Notes: a model not told the origin generated them from the sequence alone. A stretch of DNA of 64,000 nucleotides from Bacillota bacterium (GCA_023391105.1 JAEWBO010000032.1:1-64000), one strand, 5' to 3'; positions 8,014-16,236 are shown, numbered from the stretch's first letter. A program made the numbers and translations.

Positions 8014-8760
8014 ATGAAAAAATTCTTCACACAAAAGCTGGTGACGCCGGCGATGGCCCTGTTGCTGGTGCTTATCGCCATCGGCGTGACGATCAGCGCA
8101 GTCAGTTGGGCAGGAGCGGCGCAGCCCCCAGCGTCGTCCGCCGAGCTTTACACGCAAGCCATAAAGGATGCCCTGACGATAGAGTCGGATGAAATCCGTC
8201 CCGTTGTGACCATTACGCCCCAAAGCGACATGGCGACGGTGAACGACGACGGCGACGTGCTGCTGATCACGTGGCACAAATATCCCGAGAGCTATATACC
8301 GGGTGAGGATGCGGCGTTGTCATACGGGGAGGTCTGGTGCTTTACCGACAAGGAGATTGCCCGGTGGTATGATAACCATAATACCGGTGTGGCAGACTGG
8401 GAGCTAAGGTTTGAACAGCTGCTTGGCCTGCCAGAGGAAAAGGAGTATACGCATTTTACAGGCATGTGGGTGCCGATGGATGCTGTCAAACGCCCCGCGT
8501 ACACGTATGATATCGCGCAGCCTGTGACCGAGACGCGCTTTGACGACAACGCCGACTCAGAATATGTATCGTGGTTTGACGCAAACATCATCTATTCGTA
8601 TTTTGACAGCGCTTATCCTTGGACGCGCCTGGGATATACCTATGACTGGTCGGGCGCTGAATACGGCCTGAGCGAATTTATCGTCGAAAAAGACACGGTG
8701 GCGCATGTGGCCTTTACATACACCACGGATGAATTTATCGACTGGCTTGAAACGCAGTAA
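8014..8760 (+). CDS. Membrane-anchored extracellular protein, unknown function
   Basis: A 248-residue protein with one N-terminal hydrophobic segment (about residues 12-35, PAMALLLVLIAIGVTISAV) behind a basic start, then a soluble acidic domain rich in Tyr and Trp (EVWCFTDKEIARWYD, FTGMWVPMDAV, YSYFDSAYPWTRLGY). No Cys lipobox is seen, so it is either secreted or held by an uncleaved anchor. AAAGAGGTG precedes the ATG. I do not recognise the family. A strong terminator follows the gene, which appears monocistronic. Confidence 0.75.
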   Translation: MKKFFTQKLVTPAMALLLVLIAIGVTISAVSWAGAAQPPASSAELYTQAIKDALTIESDEIRPVVTITPQSDMATVNDDGDVLLITWHKYPESYIPGEDAALSYGEVWCFTDKEIARWYDNHNTGVADWELRFEQLLGLPEEKEYTHFTGMWVPMDAVKRPAYTYDIAQPVTETRFDDNADSEYVSWFDANIIYSYFDSAYPWTRLGYTYDWSGAEYGLSEFIVEKDTVAHVAFTYTTDEFIDWLETQ

Positions 8761-8850
8761 AACGTATTGTTTATGAAGCGCCATGTCGAACCAAAAGAAG
8801 AATGGTGATTGCAATAAGGCGTATATCTGTATATAATCATTCATCATCAG

Positions 8851-8895
8851 CATCTTTTCCTGTTTCTATACCAAACAGGGGAAGATGTTTTTTTT
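8851..8895 (+). terminator. Strong rho-independent terminator
   Basis: A 15-bp stem (CATCTTTTCCTGTTT pairing with AAACAGGGGAAGATG, two G-U) and eight T residues, directly before the ribosome binding site of the next gene. Confidence 0.85.
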
Positions 8896-8906
8896 GGGAG
8901 TGACAT

Positions 8907-9590
8907 GTGAAAACAAAAGTATTCTACACAGAACTGGCATATGTATTTGGCATTGTGGCGCTGGCGTTGGGTGCCGCGCTCATGGTAAAGGCCGATTTCG
9001 GCGTCTCTATGGTGGTGGCACCGGCCTATCTGGTCTTTTTGAAGCTGTCTCAGGTTTGGGGCTTTGTGACCTTTGGCATGGCGGAGTATACCTTTCAGGC
9101 ATTTCTTCTTATTATTATGGTGCTGGTGCTGCGGCAATTCAAGGTGTCATTTTTGTTCTCGTTTGTGACAGCGGTGATATACGGCTTCGTGCTGGACGGC
9201 AGCATGGTGCTGGTCTCGCTGATCGCAGCCGACGCCGTGGCGTGGCGGCTGATATTCTTTGTTGCTGGAATGCTCATGTGTTCGACCGGCGTCGCACTCA
9301 TATTCAAAACATATATTGCCCCCGAGGTCTATGAGCTGTTTGTCAAAAAGATGTCTGCCAAGACGCATATGAGCATCAGCCGATTCAAAACCATCTACGA
9401 CTGCGTGAGCTGTCTAATCGCGATCGCGCTGTCTTTTGCGTTCTTCGAATGGTTTCACTTTGAGGGTGTCAAGTGGGGCACTGTCGTCTGTGCGCTGGTC
9501 AACGGTAGGCTGATCGGCTTTTTGGGCAGCCGCATGGACAAGCGTTTTGTATTTTCGGACAGACTTCCTTTAAGAAAGTATTTTGAATAG
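8907..9590 (+). CDS. YczE/YitT-type (DUF6198) integral membrane protein
   Basis: A 227-residue protein with about five to six membrane segments. The opening LGAALMVKADFGVSMVVAP is characteristic of the YczE/YyaS/YitT superfamily (DUF6198 branch), small membrane proteins of unknown transport or regulatory role. The start is GTG at 8907 with GGGAG seven bases upstream; the nearby ATG is followed at once by a stop codon. The T-run of the preceding terminator ends just before the ribosome binding site, so either the gene has its own promoter inside that region or it depends on read-through. Confidence 0.7.
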   Translation: MKTKVFYTELAYVFGIVALALGAALMVKADFGVSMVVAPAYLVFLKLSQVWGFVTFGMAEYTFQAFLLIIMVLVLRQFKVSFLFSFVTAVIYGFVLDGSMVLVSLIAADAVAWRLIFFVAGMLMCSTGVALIFKTYIAPEVYELFVKKMSAKTHMSISRFKTIYDCVSCLIAIALSFAFFEWFHFEGVKWGTVVCALVNGRLIGFLGSRMDKRFVFSDRLPLRKYFE

Positions 9591-9601
9591 TTGAAAACGG
9601 C

Positions 9602-9650
9602 TTGACAAGTAAACTTGGCAATGCTATATTGTAATTGCCAAGTTTACTTG
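9602..9650 (+). promoter_or_regulatory. Sigma-A promoter with paired operators for the XRE repressor
   Basis: TTGACA (9602-9607), a 17-base spacer and TATATT (9625-9630) form a near-consensus promoter. Two 12-bp dyads, CAAGTAAACTTG (9606-9617) and CAAGTTTACTTG (9639-9650), flank the -10 box 33 bp apart. Together they make a larger perfect inverted repeat with 16-bp arms (9607-9622 and 9634-9649). The placement fits repression, most simply by the XRE protein encoded downstream. Confidence 0.75.
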
Positions 9651-9687
9651 GAAATATGCAAATAATACTTTGAAATATGGAGGCTAT

Positions 9688-10005
9688 ATGTTAAAGGAAG
9701 AAATTTTGGAAAGAAGCAGAAACGAGAAAGCGGATGAGGGAATGCAAAACGCAGAGAACCAAGGCCGCAAAATTGGTTTTATTGCTTTTGGAATCATATT
9801 TGTGGCTCTTGCATTGTTCAACCTGTTTATGTCCAAGACCGACACGCTTTATGCGATTCTTGCGCTGTTTTGGGTGTTCAGTGCTTCCGAAGCATACGCC
9901 AAATATCGTTTTACAAAGAAAAAGGTCTATCTCGTGACAGCCATAGCGGGCGGTCTTGCGTCGCTCGCATTACTTGCGAATCATGTTTTGATCACTCTGA
10001 AATAG
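9688..10005 (+). CDS. DUF6442-like small membrane protein
   Basis: 105 residues from the ATG at 9688, which has ATGGAGG upstream. The N-terminal 30 residues are charged and helical (MLKEEILERSRNEKADEG), followed by three predicted membrane helices, two of them FIAFGIIFVALALFNLF and LYAILALFWVFSASEAY. This is the architecture of DUF6442, usually found beside a small XRE regulator, as here. The XRE gene starts seven bases after this stop codon, so the pair is one operon behind the dual-operator promoter. Such pairs resemble membrane-protein/repressor switches, but no function is established. Confidence 0.7.
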   Translation: MLKEEILERSRNEKADEGMQNAENQGRKIGFIAFGIIFVALALFNLFMSKTDTLYAILALFWVFSASEAYAKYRFTKKKVYLVTAIAGGLASLALLANHVLITLK

Positions 10006-10012
10006 CAAAGAT

Positions 10013-10222
10013 ATGAATGATAAGCTTATATTAAAAAACCGGCTGAAAGTCGCAAGAGCGGAAAAGGGGCTGTCGCAAAGTGATCTGGCGCAAATGGTGG
10101 GTGTGTCACGCAATACGATCAGCTCCATTGAAATAGGTACGTTTAATCCCACGGCACGGCTGGCTCTGATACTCTGCATTGCGCTGGATAAAAAGTTTGA
10201 AGACCTGTTCTATTTTGAGTAG
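10013..10222 (+). CDS. XRE-family transcriptional regulator
   Basis: A 69-residue, single-domain Cro/C1-type helix-turn-helix protein: LKVARAEKGLSQSDLAQMVGVSRNTISSIE followed by FNPTARLALILCIALDKKFEDLF. It begins seven bases behind the DUF6442-like gene. The likely target is the palindromic operator pair at 9606-9650, giving negative autoregulation. Its last 20 or so bases are duplicated downstream at 10448-10470 by the insertion of a repeat element, which left the reading frame intact. Confidence 0.9.
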   Translation: MNDKLILKNRLKVARAEKGLSQSDLAQMVGVSRNTISSIEIGTFNPTARLALILCIALDKKFEDLFYFE

Positions 10223-10470
10223 GTCTCAGACTGCTAAAAAAGATACTTATGTCATTCCGATGGAGCGTAAGCGTCTGACTACGAAACGGATTGGAATCCC
10301 ACCGCTCATTCAGTTTACTGTCATCCCGAGCTTGTCGAGGGATCCCACGGCTTATGCTGACAGCCTTTAATTATTTTCTTATCATGGGACTCCAGTCCAC
10401 ACCGAAGTCGACAAGCTCGGAATGGCAAAATGGGTCTCGACACACTGAGACCTGTTTTATTTTGAATAAG
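10201..10470. repeat. Palindromic element inserted at the XRE gene end, with flanking duplication
   Basis: A TGTCATTCCGA...TCGGAATGGCA element (10250-10427) carries inside it the related stretch TGTCATCCCGAGCTTGTCGAG and GGGATCCCACGG. It lies between two copies of a 23-bp sequence that is the end of the XRE gene: AGACCTGTTCTATTTTGAG... at 10201-10223 and AGACCTGTTTTATTTTGAA... at 10448-10470 (three differences). Short inverted ends GGTCTCAG (10222-10229) and CTGAGACC adjoin the duplicated parts. Confidence 0.75.
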
Positions 10471-10472
10471 TG

Positions 10473-11429
10473 TTATTCTGTTTTGTTCCACGCCTGATTA
10501 ATGATGTCGATATAACTTCTTGTATTCTGCGTATCTGGAAAGCCGTCATGCCAGGTGAGCATATCGCCCTCGTCTGGCCTGTATTGCGCCTTTATTATGA
10601 GCTCCGGCCGGTATTCAAAGTGCAGAAAATCAAAGTGCGCCCATTTACCGCCCCATATAAAGCCGTGGCTCTCAAACAGCGCCACCAGTGAGGTCGGGTA
10701 TTCATCGAGACGGCCTTGTCCTTGCTCTCTGTTCGCCCACTGCCAGTAGTCGCAGCTGTCGCGTTTCAAATCAATGGCGATAGCAAACGCGTGCGGGCTT
10801 AGCTGCCCTGTCCCCGCGATAACGCGGTAGTTGTAGGTGCCGCTTAAAGGATAGACAAAGCCGTAAACCTCCGGCTCGCTCTTGATCAGCCCCGAGACGC
10901 CTGAAAATACCGCCGCGAGCGCGTCCGACGCGCCGTTGTTCTTGTTGAACGGATAACTGCCCGCGCCCAGATTCACGCTTTCAAGGCTGCCTTCAATGTC
11001 GCGCTGAGAGCCGCCGTATACCGCGTGCAAAAACGGATAACAGCGGATGCGCCCGGGGTCGCAGTTTTCGTCCATCAGCGTGTCGATGCTGTGCAGCGGA
11101 TAGTCAAGCTCCATCATGTCCTGTATGTCCGCGTTGCCGAGCTTCTCACCAAAATTCTTGATCTTCAGATCGTCATACACGATTTCCGCGCCCGATTCCA
11201 TCACCACATACACGCGTTGCTCGTCTTTCTCTATGCCCTTGATATGATCCGGATACGCCATCATCAGCGCGAGCAAGTCGCGCTTGGCAGTCGTTTCGTA
11301 TTGCTGGCTTGATGAGCTTGCCATAGCGTAAAAGCTTAAGGCGTTGTCCTGATAATAGCTGCGGGCGGCAAACACGAGCACGAACAGCGAGGCCACCGCG
11401 TAAAATGCTTTATATTTGTTCAAAGTCAC
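10473..11429 (-). CDS. M15-family D-alanyl-D-alanine carboxypeptidase-like protein (VanY-like), membrane-anchored
   Basis: A 318-residue protein with an N-terminal signal anchor (AFYAVASLFVLVFAA). The zinc ligands of the M15 fold are visible: SPHAFAIAID (His213, Asp220) and HFDFLHFEYRPE (His270 with Glu272). It should act outside the membrane on peptidoglycan stem peptides, as a D,D- or L,D-type peptidase. About 200 residues before the catalytic site form an uncharacterised N-terminal part, longer than in VanY. The family normally has SxHxxGxAxD; Ala replaces Gly here. The upstream YkvI gene on the same strand may share its transcript. The stop lies only a few bases from a repeat element, so the 3' end was rebuilt recently. 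Confidence 0.8.
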   Translation of the reverse strand: MTLNKYKAFYAVASLFVLVFAARSYYQDNALSFYAMASSSSQQYETTAKRDLLALMMAYPDHIKGIEKDEQRVYVVMESGAEIVYDDLKIKNFGEKLGNADIQDMMELDYPLHSIDTLMDENCDPGRIRCYPFLHAVYGGSQRDIEGSLESVNLGAGSYPFNKNNGASDALAAVFSGVSGLIKSEPEVYGFVYPLSGTYNYRVIAGTGQLSPHAFAIAIDLKRDSCDYWQWANREQGQGRLDEYPTSLVALFESHGFIWGGKWAHFDFLHFEYRPELIIKAQYRPDEGDMLTWHDGFPDTQNTRSYIDIINQAWNKTE

Positions 11430-11448
11430 GTCACCTCACCTTTGTCGT

Positions 11449-12507
11449 TCAGCGGACAGAATGCCGCTTTTTTATCCAGACATACGCCACACCGCCGAAG
11501 AACAGCATGCCGCCGTAGCCCACGGCGGGGTAAAGGTATTTCACCATGTTGGAGAAACCCAGCTGCGCCACCGCAAACGCGAGCACCGTCGCCGCCGCAG
11601 CGAACAGCCAGCGCGGCAGCCGGTAAGAGATCCGCTGCACCAGCCCAAACAGATTGCCCACAGCCGTGGTATATACCTCCGCGAATAGCACCACAGCAAA
11701 CAGTGTTCTCACGGCGAAGGAGATATCGTTCGCGATCTCGATCATGGGCACTTCCTTTCTGGATACGTCGTTGATATTGGTCACCATGCCAAGGAATATA
11801 GCGGCCATGCTGATAACGAGTCCCAAAGCGCCGAGCAGCGCGCCCCAGAACAGCTTTTTTTTACTCGTAGTGGCAGCGCCCATAGTCGTAAGAATGCCGA
11901 TGGATATCATAATGTTGTACGATGCGTAGTTGACGGCAGATAACAGCCAGTGGGGTGTCGCGCCGCCGAGTGTCCCCGCCGTGTCGATCTCCGCTTGCGT
12001 GATGGGGTTTTTGAGCATGCTTGTGATTGATATATACAGTACAGAGAATATGAGGAACGGGACCACGAAGCTGATCGCGTTGATCACACCCTGCGTTCCT
12101 GTCACCACTGTCACCAGCGCCGCTGCTGCCATCGCGGCCACGCCCCAAATCGGCGCTGCGCCGAACTGCTCGCTTATTATCGCGCCCGCGCCTGCCAGCA
12201 TCGCGGCGAGCCCGCCGAACATGAAGACGGTGATCACGATGTCGATGAGAGTACCCAGCAGATCGCCGTTGGTGTGCCGCACGATGTCCAAGTGAGACCG
12301 TGCGTTTAGGTTCCGCCCCAGCATCAAAATCGAGTATCCGATGAAGAAAAACAACAGCGACGATATCAGCATGCCCCAGAGCCCATTGAGTCCGTATGAG
12401 CTGAAGAACTGGAGCACCTCTTGTCCCGAGGCAAAGCCGGCACCCACTACCGTGCCGATATAGGCCGAGGCAATTTGAAACATGCTCAGTGATTTCTGCG
12501 TTTTCAT
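11449..12507 (-). CDS. YkvI-like membrane transporter (APC superfamily)
   Basis: A 352-residue protein with about ten membrane helices. Its start IASAYIGTVVGAGFASGQEVLQFFSSYG is the first-helix motif of the YkvI family (COG3949), relatives of amino acid transporters with a broken TM1 at the GAGFASG segment. The substrate is unknown. The ATG at 12507 is chosen because GGGGGTG lies seven bases upstream; a longer start at 12531 lies upstream of it. It is followed on the same strand by the M15 peptidase gene, about 20 bases away, suggesting a two-gene operon. Confidence 0.8.
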   Translation of the reverse strand: MKTQKSLSMFQIASAYIGTVVGAGFASGQEVLQFFSSYGLNGLWGMLISSLLFFFIGYSILMLGRNLNARSHLDIVRHTNGDLLGTLIDIVITVFMFGGLAAMLAGAGAIISEQFGAAPIWGVAAMAAAALVTVVTGTQGVINAISFVVPFLIFSVLYISITSMLKNPITQAEIDTAGTLGGATPHWLLSAVNYASYNIMISIGILTTMGAATTSKKKLFWGALLGALGLVISMAAIFLGMVTNINDVSRKEVPMIEIANDISFAVRTLFAVVLFAEVYTTAVGNLFGLVQRISYRLPRWLFAAAATVLAFAVAQLGFSNMVKYLYPAVGYGGMLFFGGVAYVWIKKRHSVR

Positions 12508-12620
12508 AGGCACCCCCGTCATTCCATACATATGAGGCGAATGGGGGAATGATAACCGGCTGTATACCCGGGCAGGCGATATATGGTATAATTACCTATC
12601 ACCATTACGGAGATATATTT

Positions 12621-13124
12621 ATGCAGGTGCGTAAAGCCGCTGTGGACGATGCGGCGGATATCAGCAGAATCTATGCGCAAAGCTGGAAAACGGCGTACAA
12701 GGGCGTGGTGCCGCAAGCCTTTCTTGATGACCTCAAGGAAGACAACTGGGTGCCAATGTTCCGACGGTCTCTGGAGGACGGCTCGATTTGCGCGTTGATG
12801 ATATGTGATGGAGAAGAAGCCGTGGGCTGTGCGGCCTTCGGGCGCTCGCGTGACGAAAAGCTGCCTGGTTGGGGCGAGATCGTATCGATATATCTTCTTC
12901 CTGATTATTTCGGCAGGGGGTATGGCGAGGCGCTGCTCAAAGGCGCTGTGGATGTGCTGAAGCAGCAGGGTTATCGCCATATCTATCTATGGGTGCTGCG
13001 CGAGAATGACCGCGCGCGGCGTTTTTATGAGAAGCACGGCTTCGTGTGCACCGGCGACGAATGCACAATCGATATCATGGGACAGCCGCTCGTGGATTTG
13101 CGCTATGGCCTATCAATATTTTGA
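12621..13124 (+). CDS. GNAT family N-acetyltransferase
   Basis: A 167-residue single-domain GNAT protein: VRKAAVDDAADISRIYAQSW at the start, the acetyl-CoA loop YLLPDYFGRGYGEALLKGAV (R/Q-x-x-G-x-G/A) in the middle and LWVLRENDRARRFYEKHGF near the end. The segment SWKTAYKGVVPQAFLDDL marks the subgroup often annotated as phosphinothricin or ribosomal-protein-type acetyltransferases, whose substrates are usually unknown. ACGGAG precedes the ATG at 12621. The gene is divergent from the YkvI operon. Confidence 0.85.
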   Translation: MQVRKAAVDDAADISRIYAQSWKTAYKGVVPQAFLDDLKEDNWVPMFRRSLEDGSICALMICDGEEAVGCAAFGRSRDEKLPGWGEIVSIYLLPDYFGRGYGEALLKGAVDVLKQQGYRHIYLWVLRENDRARRFYEKHGFVCTGDECTIDIMGQPLVDLRYGLSIF

Positions 13125-13225
13125 TTCTTTTCTTCCGCGATTTATCTTTTCGAATATATGATATAATATCGATGTAAGGATAGTATTGGAAGTGAGGGCG
13201 AAAGCCCCGAGTGAAAGGAGTGAAA

Positions 13226-13543
13226 ATGATGTCAAACAGTATCAGCGATGATTTGAAAGAAGTGCTGCTCGCAGGAATCGGCGCAATGGCGGTGACTGTG
13301 GAAAAATCGCAGCAGGTCATCGAAAAGCTCATCAAAAAAGGAGAGCTCACCGTGGAACAGGGCAAGGTGCTCAATGAGGAACTGAAGCACAAGGCCAAGG
13401 ACAAGATGAAGGATACCATTTCAAGCAGCAAGCTCTGCGTGGAAGCGGTCATCGACAACTTAGGTAAAATGAGCGAAGAGGAGATTGCCGCATTAAAAGC
13501 CAAGCTTGCCGACTTAGAAAAGAAGCCGGATGACGAAAATTAA
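13226..13543 (+). CDS. Phasin-like helical protein, partner of the UbiB gene
   Basis: About 105 residues, almost entirely amphipathic helix with many Lys and Glu: DDLKEVLLAGIGAMAVTVEKSQQ, then KGELTVEQGKVLNEELKHKAKD, ending in a coiled-coil-like tail. This is the layout of phasin-superfamily proteins often found before ABC1/AarF kinases in Bacillota. GAAAGGAG precedes the ATG at 13226. Its end overlaps the start of the next gene by 14 bases, indicating translational coupling. It may bind membrane or lipid surfaces and assist the kinase; this is inference. Confidence 0.7.
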   Translation: MMSNSISDDLKEVLLAGIGAMAVTVEKSQQVIEKLIKKGELTVEQGKVLNEELKHKAKDKMKDTISSSKLCVEAVIDNLGKMSEEEIAALKAKLADLEKKPDDEN

Positions 13544-15116
13544 CGCCACGGCTGCGGCACGTTTTAAAGACATATTAAAGGTTCTGCGGCGCCACGATCT
13601 GATTCGCGGGCTAACCCCCAAAAAGCTGCGGCACATACTTGAGGATTTGGGGCCGACGTTTATTAAGCTGGGCCAAATTATGTCCATGCGGCCGGATATG
13701 ATACCTTCGGAATACTGCGACGAGCTGATTAAGCTGCGCACCGAGGTGAAGCCCATGCCGTTTGAGGACGTGTGGCGCGTGCTTGAAAGCGAATACGGTG
13801 AGCCGCCTCAGAGCTATTTTGCGTCTGTCGAAGAAGAACCCTACGGTTCCGCTTCTATCGCGCAGGTGCACAAAGCGAAGCTCAAAGGCGGCAAAGATGC
13901 CGTCATCAAGGTGCAGCGGCCGGGCATCTACGAAAAGATGGCTCAGGACGTGAAGCTGCTGCGCAAGGCGGCGGGCATATTCCGCATTGTGGGGCATACG
14001 GGCAATGTGATCGACTTCAATGCGGTGCTGGGCGAGCTGTGGATGGTGGCGCAGCAGGAGATGGACTTTATGCTGGAGGCGGCGCACATCCGCGAATTCG
14101 CGGAGTATAACGCGGATGTCGCTTACATCGCATTTCCGAATGTGGAAGCCGAGCTGACCACGCACAAGGTGCTCGTGATGGAGCTCATCGAGGGCATACA
14201 GATCGATGACGCGCAAGCGCTCAAAGAGAATGGGTACGACGCGCAGGAGATCAGCGAAAAGCTCGCGGCGAACTTCGTCAAGCAGGTGGTAGACGACGGT
14301 TTTTTCCATGCCGACCCGCACCCGGGAAATATCCGCGTCCGTAACGGCAAAATCGTCTGGATCGATCTTGGCATGGTGGGTCGCTTATCACCGCGCCACA
14401 GGCGGCTGTTTAAGGACGCCATCATGGCGGCGGTGGAAAACGACGTTTACAAGCTCAAAGACACATTGCTGATGCTCGGACATTGCCGGGGGGAGATCGA
14501 CCACAACCGGCTGTATTCGGATGTCGGCGATATGCTGGGCAAATATGGCTCGCAGGATCTTGGCAGTCTGGATGCAGGGCAGTTTATCACGGATTTTTTG
14601 CGCCTCGCGCAAACGCACAACATTGCGCTGCCGTCCGGCGTGGCGATGCTGGCGCGCGGAATCATGACGATCGAGGGTGTGCTAAGCAAAATCAATCCGG
14701 ATACGAATTTTCTGCAGATCGTCGGCGGACACCTGTCGGGCAGCATTTTTGAAGAGGTGGATGTTAAGCGCGAGCTGAGGCACGCGGGGCGTGCGCTATT
14801 TACGTTTGGCAAGCGCGCCGCGGATATTCCGGGGCAGATGTCCGACATACTCAAAATGGCGTCCAAGGGGCAGACGAAGCTAAACTTAGAGTTTGTGGGC
14901 TCCGAAAATATGTTGTCGCGTTTCGACCGCATTGTGAACCGCATTATCGTGTGCATACTCAATGCGGCGGTGGTCGTCGGTTCCAGCATACTTTGCACCA
15001 CCAACATGGCACCCAAGCTGCTGGGCATCCCGCTGCTCGGTGTGCTTGGCTACGGCGCGTCCTTCATCATGACCGTATGGCTGATTGTGCGTATACTCAA
15101 GAACAGACCAAAGTAA
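13530..15116 (+). CDS. ubiB: ABC1/UbiB (AarF) family atypical protein kinase
   Basis: A 528-residue member of the UbiB/ADCK family. The signature IKLGQ (residues 45-49), the Ala-rich nucleotide loop GSASIAQVH (106-114), the Lys in AVIKVQRPG (about 127), HADPHPGN (about 258-265) and the following IDLGMVG are all present. Two C-terminal hydrophobic segments (about 470-525) would anchor it in the membrane. Family members act as ATPases or kinases affecting isoprenoid lipid metabolism; in organisms without ubiquinone the role is unclear. It is the second gene of an operon with the phasin-like protein. Confidence 0.9.
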   Translation: MTKINATAAARFKDILKVLRRHDLIRGLTPKKLRHILEDLGPTFIKLGQIMSMRPDMIPSEYCDELIKLRTEVKPMPFEDVWRVLESEYGEPPQSYFASVEEEPYGSASIAQVHKAKLKGGKDAVIKVQRPGIYEKMAQDVKLLRKAAGIFRIVGHTGNVIDFNAVLGELWMVAQQEMDFMLEAAHIREFAEYNADVAYIAFPNVEAELTTHKVLVMELIEGIQIDDAQALKENGYDAQEISEKLAANFVKQVVDDGFFHADPHPGNIRVRNGKIVWIDLGMVGRLSPRHRRLFKDAIMAAVENDVYKLKDTLLMLGHCRGEIDHNRLYSDVGDMLGKYGSQDLGSLDAGQFITDFLRLAQTHNIALPSGVAMLARGIMTIEGVLSKINPDTNFLQIVGGHLSGSIFEEVDVKRELRHAGRALFTFGKRAADIPGQMSDILKMASKGQTKLNLEFVGSENMLSRFDRIVNRIIVCILNAAVVVGSSILCTTNMAPKLLGIPLLGVLGYGASFIMTVWLIVRILKNRPK

Positions 15117-15160
15117 CAAATAGCATGATAAAAGTTATATAGAGCAGTTTACAGCTAACT

Positions 15161-15546
15161 GTCACTCCGAGCTTGTCGAGGATCAAATCAACACATCTCA
15201 TGCTGAACATGTCGACTATGAAATGGACTAGTATCCCGTGATAAGTGTACAAAATATGGCCGTGAGCATAAAGCTGTGGGATTCCTCGTCTGCGGACTCG
15301 GAATGACAAGAAAATGTCATGCTGAGCTTGTCGAAGCATCCCATGATAACTGCGCAAATATGGCTATGAGCATAAGTCGTGGGATCCCTCGGCAAGCTCG
15401 GGATGACAGTAAGCGACGGATTGTTCAAATCAACGCATGTCATGCTGAACATGTCGACTAAGAAATGGACTAGCATCCCATGATAACTGCGCAAATATGG
15501 CTATGAGCATTAAGCCGTGGGATCCCTCGGCAAGCTCGGGATGACA
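15161..15546. repeat. Array of palindromic elements upstream of the GIY-YIG gene
   Basis: A half unit (from 15161) and three full units (about 15198-15308, 15315-15408, 15438-15546). The last two run TGTCATGCTGA...GCATCCCATGATAACTGCGCAAATA...CGTGGGATCCCTCGGCAAGCTCGGGATGACA; the first is more diverged and ends CTCGGAATGACA. The ends of each unit are inverted copies of each other over about 30 bases, so each could fold into one long imperfect hairpin. The unit at 15315 lacks a 15-base piece (CTATGAAATGGACTA-like) present in the others. No gene is seen in this stretch. Confidence 0.85.
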
Positions 15547-15598
15547 AGCGGCTGTTGGTTCGCTAGATTGGTTGTATAATCAGCCAGAGGATAGAATC

Positions 15599-15883
15599 AT
15601 GTATTATGTCTATATGCTGACAAACAAATACAACAAGGTTCTTTATACTGGTGTAACGAATGATTTACAAAGAAGATTGTTCGAGCATAGGGGCGACAAC
15701 AAAGGGAGTTTCTCTCAACAATACAACACTCATAAGCTGGTCTATTATGAAACAACTTCCGATGTCAAAGCAGCAATTGCCAGAGAGAAGCAACTTAAGG
15801 GTTGGAGACGAGATAAGAAAGATGCATTGATAAACAGCATGAACCCTCTATGGCGAGACCTGTCTGAAGACTCGAAGGAATAA
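15599..15883 (+). CDS. GIY-YIG endonuclease domain protein (COG2827 type)
   Basis: A 94-residue stand-alone GIY-YIG nuclease. The fold motifs are intact: YYVYML as GIY, YTGVTNDLQRRLFEHR as YIG with its Arg, and YYETTSDVKAAIAREKQLKGWRRDKK with the catalytic Glu. It ends NPLWRDLSEDSKE, typical of this subfamily. The ATG at 15599 is chosen because GAGG lies nine bases upstream; a TTG at 15572 is weaker. Arrays of the same palindromic element sit within about 50 bases on both sides, and further copies without a nuclease gene lie elsewhere in the window. This suggests, but does not prove, that the enzyme acts on the repeats. Confidence 0.9.
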   Translation: MYYVYMLTNKYNKVLYTGVTNDLQRRLFEHRGDNKGSFSQQYNTHKLVYYETTSDVKAAIAREKQLKGWRRDKKDALINSMNPLWRDLSEDSKE

Positions 15884-15909
15884 GCGGACTGCTTGCTCGA
15901 ATTAACGTA

Positions 15910-16174
15910 TGTCACTCCGAGCTTGTCGAGAATCGTATCAACGCATGTCATGCTGAGCTTGTCGACTATGAAATGGACTAGCATCCCATAGTAAGAACGC
16001 AATCGATACACAGAGCATAAAACGGTGGGATTCCTCGTCATCGGACTCGGAATGACTTGAAAATGTCATGCTGAGCTTGTCCGCTATGAAATGGACTAGC
16101 ATCCCGTGATAACTGCGCAAATGTGGCCGTGAGCATTAAGCCGTGGGATTCCTCGTCTGCGGACTCGGAATGAC
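15910..16174. repeat. Array of palindromic elements downstream of the GIY-YIG gene
   Basis: A half unit (TGTCACTCCGAGCTTGTCGAG, from 15910) and two full units (15946-16056 and 16064-16174) of the same family as upstream, all in the same orientation. The half unit and its junction (ATCAACGCATGTCATGCTGA) match the start of the upstream array, so both flanks begin alike. Confidence 0.85.
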
Positions 16175-16196
16175 GAGCGACTTTTCCCTCATAAAA

Positions 16197-16221
16197 AAGG
16201 AGCCGCGTCATACGGCTCCTT
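16197..16221 (-). terminator. Terminator of the beta-glucoside operon
   Basis: A 9-bp perfect stem AAGGAGCCG/CGGCTCCTT; on the minus strand it is followed by a run of T residues. Confidence 0.8.
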
Positions 16222-16236
16222 CCAAAACACTTTTAA

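Noticed and set aside
15161..16174. The regularly spaced repeats as a possible CRISPR array
   Set aside because: Units are 94-111 bp palindromes with unit-length variation, not 23-45 bp identical repeats with unique spacers, and no cas gene is near.
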